Source of the DNA: Synchiropus splendidus
Lineage: Eukaryota > Chordata > Actinopteri > Syngnathiformes > Callionymidae
NCBI RefSeq assembly: GCF_027744825.2
Contig: NC_071345.1
Span: forward strand, 13,083,501 to 13,147,500
Direction of reading: 5' to 3'
Length of the DNA: 64,000 nucleotides
The notes under the pieces were generated by a model that did no database searches, was not told the origin of the DNA, and saw nothing but the letters and a program-made list of their open reading frames with translations. How positions within the stretch are numbered: position 1 is the stretch's first letter; each line of letters starts with the position of its first letter. The position numbers and the translations under genes are program-made. Shown piece by piece: positions 14,381-30,205 of the stretch.

Positions 14381-14657
14381 GTACAAGTAACATCCGACTT
14401 ACGACCTGCTTGACTTGTGTCCACCCGTACTTACGATCACGCCCAGCAGATGTTTTTTTTTTTTTTATGCAATGTCTGGCATCTCAGCACGTAGCAGCCC
14501 GGCATCGCGTACAACAGTTATGGCAGCACAGTATCCCAGCATCTCACTCTCACTACAATAGTAGTGAGTAGTAGTACCTATAAACCTCGCGTTGGCGGTC
14601 GACTTACGACCAGCTGGTCGGAACTGATCCCGGACGTAAGTCGGATGTTACTTGTAC
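14381..14657. mobile_element. Second MITE family with 23-bp perfect terminal inverted repeats
   Basis: The 23 bases at 14,381-14,403 are repeated as an exact reverse complement at 14,635-14,657 (core AAGTAACATCCGACTTACG). The 277-base element has no coding capacity, contains a T-run, and reuses the word acttacga near both ends. The outermost bases gtac are palindromic and may be a target duplication rather than part of the repeat. The superfamily is not clear to me. It is unrelated to the hAT-like MITE in this window. Confidence 0.75.
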
Positions 14658-16616
14658 TTTTAAAAGTCAAACATTTCTGAATACCAGAAAGCGACATCAA
14701 ACACTTAAACTTACTTTTCTGAAATCTTTCGCCACTTTCTCCATCAGTCATTTGGTCCTCGGCAACCGCAGTCCTGGCTCTCACCTGCTTACTTATGTTA
14801 TGACTTCCTTTGTGGTTTATTTAGTCATGTTGAGACTTAATGTTGTTGTGTTGTAGTGTCTGAATTTGTCGTGGGTTTTTCAGATGTGTTGTGAGTTAAT
14901 GTTGTGTTTCGGCGTTTGCATTTATTGCTGCATTTTGCATTTGCTGTGAGCCTTCCCAGCCACCGTACATTTAGGTTAAAACCCTACACACTTAGAAGAA
15001 CCCATATGTTTTTAAATGTGACGTAAAAGCCGACTTAAAAGGACATAACTGCTCTCCTGGTGGGAACCTCCGTAGTACTTCAATCATTAAAAGCGGTTCT
15101 GCCCCACAGCTGAAAAGCAGTATTATTGTATGCTAATGATTTCATAAGCAAATAATGTATTACTACCTGCGTTTACCGCTTCCAATTCCAATTCTAGCTA
15201 TTCTTGGCATACGGACTGAGCCACAGGCAAATAAAAGCTGGCAACATGGATGAATGACTCCATGTTTGGGTCATGAAAAGGAGGAATTACATTTTATACA
15301 TCACAGCAAAGAGGAAAACAGTGGCTGCGCTGAGGTTGAGAACTCTATAAAGTGTTGAGGGAGAATAAAGATGAAACAAGGAAGCCATCGCTCATCCGTT
15401 GGGGCCCAAGCCTTCCCCACAGTGGAAGGTGTGAGTGATTTAGAGCTCATCAAAATCAAGTGATACAGCCCCAAAGCACGTTTAGCAAAAAGCTGCGGCG
15501 CGGTGTGGGCGATCTATCAATCTTTAGGGGGGCGTTCCTAATGGAGCTATTACAGAGTCAGTTGTCAATTCTACAGAACTTCATTAATCATAACCGCACG
15601 TGTAATACGTCTTCCTTTAGGAGGAAACACTTCCACGTTCTATAGGTTGCAGATTTAAGATGAACTCCGTCGTTCAGACACTTTTATAGGCCACTGGAAG
15701 CCTGACTCACGATCCCGCCTTTTAATTTTTGACCACTCTCAAAGTCTGATTCAGAGACAGTCATTGAACAGTCAGCATTTTTAACAGACAGAATCAAAGG
15801 TTGTAAATCTGACCTGACCACTTTGCTGCTTTGGACCTGTTTTCTCTTTAATGGAGTGAAGAATTCAGAGTCAAAAACTAGCCTCAGCGTGTTATTCTGG
15901 ACTCTAAGAGGACACCAAAGTCCCCAGAGAGCTATTTGTAAACGCTGACTTGAGACGAAAGTTTTAAAGCTTTCCTCCAACTCTGTTTTCGCATCCATTA
16001 TCTGCCATTTATTCCCTTTTGGCTGGTTGCTAAGAGTTCGAGCTTGTCCTAGCTACATAGGGTCAAAGGTCAAGGGACACCCTGGAGGGGTCACTGGTCC
16101 ATTACAAGGTACAAGTAGACAGTCTGCCACATACATGGACAATTAACCTCTGTATATTTTTGAACTTTTGGTGAAAAATGGAACGCAACGACAAACAAAT
16201 TCACAAATAAAACTACACATGGAACAGAACCAGGTTCACTCCAATCTAGTGCTGTTGCATTCGCATCCGGTCAGTACCATATAATAAGATTGCATTTTCA
16301 GGTCTCTGCCTTGGCTTGCGATCAAAGTGCCTCACCACTCATTAGAGTTTCTAATGCAAATGAGTTCACCCTACCAACAGAAAGGACTGAATCTATTTAT
16401 CAACTGGACAGATACACTAATGCATCTGTGTCAAGTTTCGTCCAGGTCTTCATTCGGTCTCGGCCCCCTAGTCTTGGTCAGAATGAGAATCAGAATCAAC
16501 TTCATTGCCATGGTCAGTGGGGATCCACCAACAAGGAAAATGCTATGGAATACGAACCAAAACATGATACAATAAAATAAAGTTAGGTGTTGACTCACTC
16601 ACTCTGTAACACTTCA

Positions 16617-16655
16617 ATCCGACGTACGACCAGTTGGTCGGAACCGATCCCTGTC
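16617..16655. mobile_element. Fragment of the second MITE family
   Basis: Reads atccgacgtacgaccag followed by a ggtcggaaccgatcc block, closely matching the interior right part of the element at 14,381-14,657 (14,599-14,632). It is a short truncated relic. Confidence 0.55.
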
Positions 16656-19175
16656 AGGGCTACTCTTGGTTGGGAGGAACCTGTGCTGTGTTGGTGTGGC
16701 AGCCCTTGTTGTCATCATGTGTGCAGTTCTAAATGAGTAGTCATCTGTCTACGGCTTTTCCTAGTGTGTCCCACATCTTAGAAACTGGGATGTTCTTGAA
16801 TCCCCACCCCACACCTTTTCCATGACTGAAAAATTTCCCATTCAGTCCAAAAACATGAGTGAAGAAGACACTTTTTGTGCTCTTTTGTCTTGTGCCACAA
16901 AGCCAACGCCACCAACCGCCATGCAGTCTGACTCATGAAGTTGGGTATTAGATGTAATTACAGTCTATTAAAACATTATTTAACATTTTACTGCAAAGCT
17001 AAATATCCAAACCCTCGGGAGCAGCCTTGAAACGAGTGAACAGCTGCTCCCAGAGATGAACAATATCTCCGGCACTCAGCCCGCGCCGCTAAGCCGAATC
17101 AACTTATCAGTATACAAGTTAAACACTGAGCACCGTCGGTAAAGAACAAAAGCCCTGGCGGGGGAGAGGCATCGCACCAGACGTGCCGTCACATCATTAA
17201 TCACAGTTACCTGTGTATTCAGTACAAAAGAAAAATCCTCCATTAACTTCCTTTCAATCACAATTGAATGTGACTTAAATCATTATTTGCCACTCGGATA
17301 AACCAACCCTTTCGCCGCTTAAGGCTGAGCTGATTAATAAAAGTTGAAAAACTGTCAGAGTGCGGAGGAACGGCAGCACGGCGCTGTCAGATTCATCTCC
17401 AGCAGCAGGCTATCACACATGGCTGAATGCTTGATTTCCAATTTTGATGCTGTTATTTTTCTCTGCTCTGAGACTGATTCACTGCGGTTTGAACGAAGCA
17501 CTTCAGCTGAAACTTGGGGTTCTTTTTTTTTTCCCGGAGATTCCCGGCAGAGTGTGCATTAATCATCACGGTCTCCCCTTCGACGTGAAGACAGAGAGCA
17601 ACAGCTGGGGGAGAGGAGCTTTTGGCTTTAACCAGTACAGACTGCAGGAGGTTCAGCCATCACTTCTTGTTGTGGATTCCGACATCAATAGTAATGAATA
17701 GCTTGGAGCGTTGCCTGCCTTCCTGCCTGCTTGAGCATGAATCGCCGTCACACATGAGGCTGAGCGCTGGACGGGGGGGGTTTGGTTTGCATGCCTCTGT
17801 GTGTCGGTGGGAACATCCTCCAGCACGTGTGAGTGTGTGGCTCGGAGGGGAGCGCGTGAGTCATATGCAGAGTACCAGGTAAGCATAAATGACCCGCACT
17901 GACAGCGGTAATTAATCAGAACACGGTTGCTGCTTTCGGACCGAAGCAAGGGCTCATGCAGAGGTTACACCTGCGAGGGTCACAGCTGCATTTGTGTTGC
18001 TCTTTAAATCATCTGTGGGCTACATTCGGTTCGACCTATTGAATATGTCTGCTGATGAATCCAGGGCTTCATGTGGATAAAGGTGTTGCGATGTTGTTTA
18101 CTACAATGCACAACAATGTATCAAGGCTTATACCTGAAGATACCGCCTCGACTAACTTCAGATTTCCTCCTGGACTAAGCTCCCCGAAAGTCCCTGTTTC
18201 TCGCTTTCAAACTGACTTTTCTCAAGTCAACAATTGAGCCTGTGTCTCAGCAGTGGCAACTAAAGCATGTTTTGCCTTCTGTGTCATTTCCTTTGCACAT
18301 CACGTAAAGAAATAGGGCGTTTGGGGTGAGGGTAAAGCTCTGGGGTGGTGCTCAGTTCCATGTGGGAGGGGAAACATTTGACTCGTTTGAAACACTTAAG
18401 CATCAACATGCAGCACAGACGTCAGTTTGGATACAAGAATCCACTTTATGGAAGTCGATATGTGATGCCTGAGAATGTCATCCCTTCAGAGTGAACCTAC
18501 TGGAGCGTGTATTCTTGGTTATTTCACAAATATCAAGACCATAATTTTGTGTTGCAACCAAGACTGCGTCAAATTCCTCAACTCTCACGACCTGACTCAT
18601 TCCCGACCTGGTTGCAGAGTCCATGTCTGAAGGTAATACTGTGAAAATTTTTCCAAAATAAAACTCCTTCCTGAAGTCTATTAAGGCCTTCTTCCTTCTT
18701 TATTTAGCTATAATTAGATTTGTTATACATTAAAAATAAATAAATAAAAATAAAAAACATACAAGATTTTTAATAGAACTTTAAGAAAAGTCAAGAAATT
18801 TAAGTCAATTCTGACCAAGTATTAAGGTGAGTTTCAAACATCATGACTTTTTTTTACAAAATAAATGAGGGAAATTTAAATTAAATAAATATATAACGTA
18901 ATATAGAATTCATTGCTAATATTAACTTTAACAGTCTCAAGTTTTCATCCACAAAACTATGTAATGCTGCTAATGCCTTATGCTGGTCCTAGAATTCCTT
19001 TCCAGAGGGTTGCATTAAATGTTGGATTATTTGTTTGTTTTCTTGTTCTTTCTGTGTAGATGAAATAAATAAATAATTGCAAATGAATGAAAAAACATTA
19101 TTTAAAAATATTGAATATATTAATATTAAAAATATAAAAAAAAAAACAGGTTGAATTGAAGTGATGCACATACTA

Positions 19176-19176
19176 C

Positions 19177-19243
<67 letters not shown>
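19176..19243. repeat. (AT)n microsatellite
   Basis: About 68 bases of AT repeat with one internal interruption (gtat). Confidence 0.95.
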
Positions 19244-19248
<5 letters not shown>

Positions 19249-19486
19249 TCCGTGTAAACAGAGTTGACAAATGTGTGAAGAAGTTTGCGGTGATGAGGCA
19301 AGACCTCAGCAGCCACCTTAAGTGATTCAGATATCTATTTCAACATCAAGTGGATTCCAATTTGTATTTCAGCAGGCTGAATTAGAGCCCACATTGCTAT
19401 TCTGCTCCCGTGTTGTGTTGAAAGAATCTGCAGTCAGTGATCAAAGTAAATTCGATTAAACATGGAACCTTTCCCCTCCAACCTAC

Positions 19487-19606
19487 CCGCATGCTGTCCA
19501 TCACTGCCACACACCGCTCTGGAACTAATGCCTCACCTCCTTTACTCACAAAACGCCAGGAGTTCTTTGCTTGCTGATCTGTAAGACTCTGTGTCTGAAG
19601 TAAGAC
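19487..19606 (-). CDS. Orphan exon-like segment Z, gene unrecognised
   Basis: On the minus strand this 120-base stretch is open for exactly 40 codons. It is preceded by a good pyrimidine-rich acceptor ending ttgttcag and followed by a donor reading gtaggt, both in phase 0. The peptide starts VLLQTQSLTDQQ and ends CVAVMDSMR, with a mixed composition typical of a globular or helical protein. I do not recognise it. It could be a real internal exon of a gene transcribed from about 22 kb downwards, or a chance open stretch between splice-like signals. No flanking exon joins it convincingly. Confidence 0.25.
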
Positions 19607-20641
19607 CTGAACAAGATGAATGCGCTGGATGCGTTCATTTGAAAGCACTTGTCACCGGGCGTTTGGCGTGTGGCTACACAAAGGGCGGCGCGGTCCTGTC
19701 TGATTTACTAAAGTTTCAAAGCGGGGCTAAATTGGAAATCGTGAATCACATTGACATCGATGGCAAAAGATGGATCACCCAAGTTATATGGTTCTTTTTC
19801 TCTCTTTTTTTTGGTTTTGCTAAAGGAAGTCATCGCAAGAAGAGTCGTATGATAAACTCCTGATATGAAGTTTAAGAAGATGCATCTAGACAAAGACAAA
19901 AATAATGAATCGAGTCAAATAACACAGATTAATCATGTATTAAGTTTCCTTCGAAGGGAGCATTTTTCAGCCACCGATTCCAGGTGCAGCACTTCATCCA
20001 ATGTGATGTCATTACGCAAACATCCATGATGAAGGAGTCTAAATGAGATTTCAATACATTTTGAGGGTAAAAAATAAATTAAATCAAAATCAGTATAGAA
20101 ACACAAAAAAACCTTACTTTCTGCAGCAAAGACTTGGTTCTTCCGCCCTGATGTTTAAGCTCACGTGGATGGATTTAACTTAAATTTGATCTCTCTGTTG
20201 TCAAATATTGAAATGTTATTAGTTGTGAATTATTCATTGTGAAAGCTCTCATTAATTAGATTTTTTTTTAAGATCAACATCTACATTTTTCAACATTATA
20301 GTTTAAAATCTACCTCAAAATGGCCGGATAAAAACAGACAAAGGGTGTTATGTGGCCCCGGGGCAGCACTTGTTTTAAAGCACCATCAGTGTGATAAAAC
20401 ATTTCATGTATGTCAAAAATAACAAAAACATAACGTGAAATTGGAAAAGCTGTGGTGAAGTGAGAAATGACTCCGATTTTTTTTTGTCTCAATAACAACA
20501 GAATGAATCAGAAATCAAAAAGTGTGACTTCTAAGTCAAGCTGCTCTGGATACATGGAAGCAGAGAGCAGATTTTGTTCTTCTTTATGGTGATGAAGCTA
20601 AGAAGTCTGAACAGAGTAAGACATAAGATTAATGGCCTCAC

Positions 20642-20743
20642 CTCACACAGGTCACACAAGGACAGCTGAAGGGCTGAATATGTCTCCTCGGCCCTAAAGA
20701 CTCCTTCTTCAGTCCATTCTCTCAGCAAGATCAGAGATGCGTT
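20642..20743 (-). CDS. Orphan exon-like segment Y, gene unrecognised
   Basis: Minus-strand stretch of 34 codons (NASLILLREWTEEGVF... ending LCDLCE) with a strong donor gtgagg directly after the last codon. The upstream acceptor ends ggatgcag and has a poor pyrimidine tract, which weakens the call. Its phase (0-0) would be compatible with segment Z at 19,487-19,606. The peptide is leucine-rich with an amphipathic look but I do not recognise it. Confidence 0.25.
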
Positions 20744-21510
20744 CTGCATCCACACATTGTTAAATGTATTTAAATGTATATATTTATTTTCTCTTATATA
20801 TATATATTTTTTTTTTTATATATATTTTCTGTCACTTGCTCTCTCCATCCCATCAGCTTTATTTTTGATTCACCTCCAGTCCAAAGATTCCATTCAAACC
20901 TCCAGAACCATTGTTTTATGGAGCCAGATTCCAACATTGCAAAGTGCGATAAGAGCTGCCTTCACTCATCATTCGCTCAGATATGAAGATGAGGATAAAT
21001 ATTTGTGACGCTCTGTACCTAGAAAAGTGTGTGTGTTCGTGTGTGAGACTGTTCCCATCGTCTGTGGCTGCAGCTCATTGCCCTGCAGTAATACCAGGCC
21101 TCGACGACACCTGGGACCAAAGGTGGGGCCCCTCGGAGGAGGCACCCGGCTGGCGACTGGCCCTGATTACTTTCTCCACTCTCCGGAACTCGACTCTGTA
21201 TATACCATTAAGCAGCTTCACGCGCTGTGAGCCCAACTCAAGCGTGCTTTTAACCCTGTGCACAATAGGATGTTTACAAAGGCCACACACACACTGGCAG
21301 TGGAGGAACTCTGGTCTCATTCCAGCCGCAGCTCTGTCGGGCAGCACATATCATCCTCGTGACGATGGTGAAGCTGAAAATGGAGAGAGGGTGACATCTA
21401 GTGGCAGATATTGCGAACATCTCGGCGTTCTGAAATCTTGCCACCAGATGTCAATAAAAGCTTCGTCAGGAATATTGTAAAATGAGCAGGTTAGCAGCTG
21501 GGAAAATAGA

Positions 21511-21592
21511 AAAATACATAAATAAATACATAAATAAAATAAAATAAAATACATTAAAAAATACATAAATAAATAAAATGAAATAAAATATC
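21511..21592. repeat. AT-rich (TAAA)n simple repeat
   Basis: A run of ataaataaa/aaataaaat units with few other bases, followed by a short (AT)n at about 21,612-21,634. Confidence 0.85.
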
Positions 21593-21745
21593 ATTTGTAA
21601 GTAAAGTATATTATATATATATATATATATATATTGGGAAATAATTGTAGAGTTGGAACCTTCGATTTGTCCGCCCAAATTTTTCATTAACATATATTTA
21701 ACCACCCTAACAATAGGAGGTTCGTTAATGTTTTTATTTCATTTT

Positions 21746-21901
21746 CCAGTACACATTCAAAGTCAGGTTGCTGGGGCAGCAGCCAGAGCAAAGAGGTCCT
21801 CTCCTCACGCTGTGTTCCCACGGCAGCCATGAGACATAGTTTCTCCAGGGTGTCGAAGGTCTGCGCCAGGGCCTGCTTCCAGTTGCACATGGCCACGGTA
21901 C
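21746..21901 (-). CDS. Orphan exon-like or pseudogene segment X
   Basis: Minus-strand open frame of about 50 codons with strongly protein-like composition (MCNWKQALAQTFDTLEKLC, then a stretch ending QQPDFECVLENE). A stop codon lies just upstream in this frame and the only nearby acceptor-like AG has a weak pyrimidine tract. No good donor follows; instead the frame runs into an AATAAA-like word. It may be an exon with boundaries I have misplaced, or a decayed gene or retrocopy. I do not recognise the family. Confidence 0.22.
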
Positions 21902-22234
21902 CTCACCAGAGAGGCATCCTGAAAGAAGATCGACTCGCATTAAGAGGGAACTGTGGTACAAGTGAAGGTCTTTCACGGATCATTGAAGAGAAAGCCGCTC
22001 ATATATGGGAGCTTGTACTTGTACTTGTTTCCCAAGGCTTGTGACCATAGGTGGGATGAGGACAATATGTTGGTGGCAGGAGGTTCCTTTGATCACCTGC
22101 AATGGGCAGCAAGTTACAAACAGGTTTCTTGGCAACTTTATCTCAACAAAGACGAAGTCTGTTTGTAGCGGTTGGGTTGAAGAAAGTTTCAGGTGAACCA
22201 GGTTTGTATTTCAGAGAGGCAGGGGGTAATAGAG

Positions 22235-22550
22235 GAGGGTGGGCAGCAGAAATTTATATTGAGGCATGAGATAAACAATGAAGTGGAAGGACCCTAGGAC
22301 AGACCCCTGAGGCACCTGTGGAGGGAGTGGACTTGAGTTGAATGAACTGCGAGCGGGCTGGCAGGTATGAGTGAAACCAGTTGAGGGGTGTGGGGTGATG
22401 CCAATGGTTGAGGGTCTATTGAGATATGGGGTGTGACAGTACATGAAAGTACATGCTCAGGTCAAAGAGAAGGCGGACAGAGAGGAGTCCCGGGGTCAGC
22501 TGCAGTGAGGAGGCGATTTTGAGGAGAGCAGATACCAGAAACTATTAAAG
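22235..22550 (-). mobile_element. LINE reverse-transcriptase relic (L2/CR1/Rex1-like)
   Basis: Minus-strand translation shows, in order, a degenerate motif-A-like segment (LLSVRLLFDLSMYF), a segment resembling the SYL..R region, and the diagnostic VPQGSVLGS followed by a hydrophobic block. These are the order and spacing of motif A and motif B in non-LTR reverse transcriptases of the CR1/L2/Rex1 type. The frame is not open throughout and the catalytic YADD box is not seen, so this is a dead fragment. It lies just upstream of the zc3h12a promoter region. Confidence 0.65.
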
Positions 22551-22869
22551 TATAATATATATTATCATAATATTGTCATTTTAAAGGACGAGGCAGCGGC
22601 AGTGCTGCAGGATACCATGACCTGTTTGGATCACAAAAACATCAAAATAACATGTTTTTTACAAAAGTAGCAATTGTTGTAATTTACTATTTACTATATG
22701 ACAGTGATGGCAGCACCATTACCATGTTACCGTTATAGCGGTGGTGACTCTTCATAATTTGAGTCATTTTTAATGGCTCAAATTATGAGTAAATTATTTG
22801 TTTATTCAACTTCACTCTCAAATATCATGTCCTGTTGGTGAGGCCAACAGTGAACGCCCTCCGATGCAG

Positions 22870-22993
22870 TTCGTATGCAAATCGGTGACGCAAGAGGAAG
22901 TCTGGGAGGGGCGGGGCCACAGGTAGACTCTCGCTTGGAACACCGATTTAACTTCATAAATGGAACAAGAGGAGAGGAAAACGTCAGCAAGAG
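22870..22993 (+). promoter_or_regulatory. zc3h12a: Probable zc3h12a promoter and non-coding exon 1
   Basis: A local GC-rich patch contains a perfect octamer ATGCAAAT at 22,875-22,882 and a GC box (ggggcggggcc) at 22,908-22,918. A strong donor gtgagt follows at 22,994. The next acceptor in the correct place is at 23,774, just ahead of the first coding exon. An ATG at 22,960 inside this candidate exon would be out of frame with the main start after splicing, so it would form an overlapping upstream ORF. The transcription start is inferred. Confidence 0.45.
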
Positions 22994-23814
22994 GTGAGTT
23001 CTCTCGTCAACTCTCCAGACTGTTTCCGCTGTTTGCGGATCAGTTGGCTTATCAATCCGATCGGTGAGTTCCGTTTAAAGAAGTGTAAAGTATTTGATTC
23101 ACGTCGTTATTGATGTGGATTTTTTCCCCTGAAATTGTGAGGAAAGTGAGATCTAAACGTGCTTTTAATGTAAAACAACCCCATCGTATTTTGTCCTGAA
23201 ATACACGATTTGTTTTGTACCATTTTTTACCTCTCTACTGAACATCTACCTGAAAAATAAAGTAGTGTCTGTCAATATCGAGCCAACTTAACGCAGCTAA
23301 AAAACTGTTCATGACGCTGAAGAGATAACGGAAAGGAAATATTAAGTACAATATTATGTGCTGAATCAGAAATGAAAACAATATTCAATTGCAAATGAAC
23401 AACGCGGTGTCAGATTGATCAATGATTCTTGGCAGTTGCTCTGTTTACATAAAGTCAAAGTACCTAATTTAATATAATAATAAATAATACTAATAATTAG
23501 ATAAATTGCATACTTGTATACAATTCTAACTGTTAACCTGGACATGTAAGACGTGTTTGCTACCACAAAATGTTTCATAACGTAGTCCTGGAAAGGATTT
23601 CTGTTTTGTTATTAATTTTTTAAAGTACTTCTGCACCAAAATAATGATCGCATATTAAATCCAATCTTCAAAAAATAATATAAATATAATATATATAAAT
23701 ATAAATCACAGGATATAACTACACTACTTTCTTTTTTTTCCCCTAATTCAATTTTCATTTGTGTCTTCATCCAGCAGCAGACTTAAAGCTGTTCTCAAGA
23801 AGTTTTCCCCCAAG

Positions 23815-27786
<3,972 letters not shown>

Positions 27787-30205
27787 GTCAGAAGATATAA
27801 GAATATGAGATGCTTGAAGCGATGGGCTTATGAGGCTTCGTGAAACAGTCTCCTTCTTTTCAGAACCCCCCTAGATGGCGCTCTCAGCTCTAAAATATTT
27901 GGGTTTGCTCAACCATTCTATTGAAAATGTGCATCATTTATGTACCAAGATTCTACTGAACTGCGAACACAAGGCCACTGTTTCATGAAGCTTCATCTAC
28001 CCATCACTAGATTAGCGTGTATTTTATTGTGTGAAACTCACACAAACTTGATTTTGACATTTGGCTTCAACTGTTGCAGTGTTTTTTGGGGCTTATAGTG
28101 TAAGAGGAGGGAGTTTTTCTTCTTAGAAGACTTGGGTGTACAATGTACATCATGAATTAAATCAGCTACAATGATGAGAAGATAAAGGTGGTTGAAAATG
28201 TATCAACTAATTCATGAATGGACAGATGGACAATGTGGTACAAAGGGTCAAAAACATGACAAAAGTAATATTTCTGCAACATCTTGTGCAGAGGTTTGTT
28301 TTGAATTCCCAAGAAAACATTTGCAATATGACTGCATGGTTGATATCTATATATTTAGCTAGCTGGATGATAAGGGTCACAGTTGGCACAAGGAATCATA
28401 TGCATGGTTACGGAAGAACCTGGATCACTTTCCCCAGTCTCAGTTGAATATTCAGATTTTCCTTCATAGTTACTAAACTGTTAACACAGATTTTGCAAAA
28501 TAAGCTCAACATACCATCCATACAGTAAGTTTTATGGTTGGTTACTTATTTGCCACTGATTGTTTCTATATACTCCATTCACACAACTGAAAGTGTGACT
28601 AACCTGGTCTCGATAGATAAGAATGATTCGACACATGATGTCTGTCTTGGATTGTTGAGGCAGTGTTGTGTTGACTTATGTAGATCAACAGTCAAAATAA
28701 AATTCTAAGAATTTGTGTAGAACTTTTGTAACCTGAGGTCATTGGGGGACAAAGTGTCTCTAGAGTTATGGTGATAACCAACATTTCTGATACATATTGT
28801 GTCTAGTTTTTATGCTTAAGAAAGTTCTCATGTTGTAAGAAGTATTAGGTTAGAGTTTTCTTTCAAGTTTTAGCGCGAGCGACAGTGTTTAAATCATGTA
28901 ATCACAAATGCTACTGGAGAATTATCTAGCCACTGAGACTTCCTGTGAATCGAGAAATACTTCAGAAACAAATGTAAATTTAAAAACTGAGATGTTATCA
29001 TTTACAGGAATAAAACAAGTTTTCCAAAGGTGGCTCATTTCTTACACAACTTTTAAATGTTCCAATGACTCACCGTGTTGCACACAAACTCCACCACAGC
29101 GGCTGGGAGCAGACATCTCCGCCCCAGACAAGTTTGAACGCATCCTGCTGTTACGCAGCTCCACTAGGTCACAGCAAAACATGCAGTTGATTTTAAGAGT
29201 GTTTGTATGCTGATTCCATTGTGCTTCTTCTCTGTATGATTACTTATCTACATGTAATATATCAATTCTAACACATGATTTATTGATGCGTTCCATTATA
29301 TTAAGTGAAAATTCACATGTAAATGAACCTAATTGGAGGTGTTTCTCTTCACAATGCCTTGTTGTTTTCAGTCACTGCATGATACTGTGCGAGGCAGCCA
29401 TTTTTTTAAAGAAAGGGCACGTCGCACCCTTCCTTATTTGACCTTTATGGCTGTTTCTGATTTGACAGAAGTGAAACAAAAAATGTGCCGTCTCATCATT
29501 GAATCATTGTTAGCATTAAGCTGTCCTACTCCCAGTTTAGTTCCCAGTTTAAGTGAATCACTCTGTGGTCATAAAACCTGCAGGTTCAGGTGTCGACAAC
29601 AGGGCCTGAAATTTATGATCAAAAAAGTCTTTTTGCAAAATGATTTTTGACATTGACATTCTGGTGTAATATGATGAGAAACTGGGGTTCAATGAGTGAA
29701 AGTTTACTGATTTTTTTTTTTCTTCCCTTCAGTCATGCTGAGTTTAGTGTTGTAGCCATGAGCTTAATAAAGTAATTTCACCACAGATAGGAGGCAAGGT
29801 TTGTAAAAGAGGTATAAACATTGTTAAAGTAGTTATACCTATTGAAGATGTATGATCAAAAACAAATTCTAATCAAGGGGAAATTTAAAATCAGTGCTTT
29901 CAAATGTATTTCTATTAAAATTCAAATGTCAAATTATTGACATTATTCTCCTTAGTCAGAGAGAGATTTTTTGCATAATGCAGTGACGGTGATCCATTTG
30001 AGTCGCATTGGCAGACACATTTCATTTACCTGAATGATGAAATCTTAAACTCAACAGGAAGTTGGACAGTCATAATGCAGTTTTATTGGCGCTTTTTTAT
30101 AGGCTCAAACACTGCGAACATTTTGCTTAAATTGTGAGTAGATCTGTGGTCAAACTGGCATCGGTTTTGCCAATGATTTGGTCGTGGTCGAAGGTTCAAA
30201 TGCCA
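27787..30205. other. zc3h12a 3' UTR and intergenic DNA
   Basis: A candidate polyadenylation signal AATAAA lies at 28,696-28,701 and another near 29,766. A MITE at 27,820-28,012 would lie inside the 3' UTR if the distal signal is used. On the minus strand, AATAAA (plus-strand TTTATT at 30,082-30,087) lies about 120 bases past the stop of the CAP-Gly gene and probably ends that transcript. I see no other gene. Confidence 0.5.
27820..28012. mobile_element. hAT-like MITE in the zc3h12a 3' region
   Basis: Left end cgatgggcttatgaggcttc, right end gaagcttcatctacccatcacta, with interior agatggcgctctcagctctaaaatatttgg. It is the same family and orientation as 6524-6738, about 190 bases long, starting only about 35 bases after the zc3h12a stop codon. 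Confidence 0.8.

Larger units (their letters stand above)
14658..19486. other. Gene-poor DNA with possible conserved non-coding segments
   Basis: No supported gene. The stretch 16,930-17,340 contains many TAAT/ATTA cores, an E-box-like cagctg and the inverted repeat gggagcag/ctgctccc, and looks like enhancer-type DNA. The 104-codon open frame at 15,684-15,998 (minus) and a 49-codon open frame near 18.5 kb (minus) have no splice or homology support and are not called. Confidence 0.4.

Noticed and set aside
20983..21480. 165-codon plus-strand open frame, the longest in the first 23 kb
   Set aside because: No recognisable domain, poor start context and no exon boundaries; both strands are partly open here because the stretch is locally GC-rich.
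1047..22853. Shared word gtgaggccaacagtga near 1,050 and 22,840
   Set aside because: A single 16-base match without extension is close to chance in 64 kb and does not define a repeat family.
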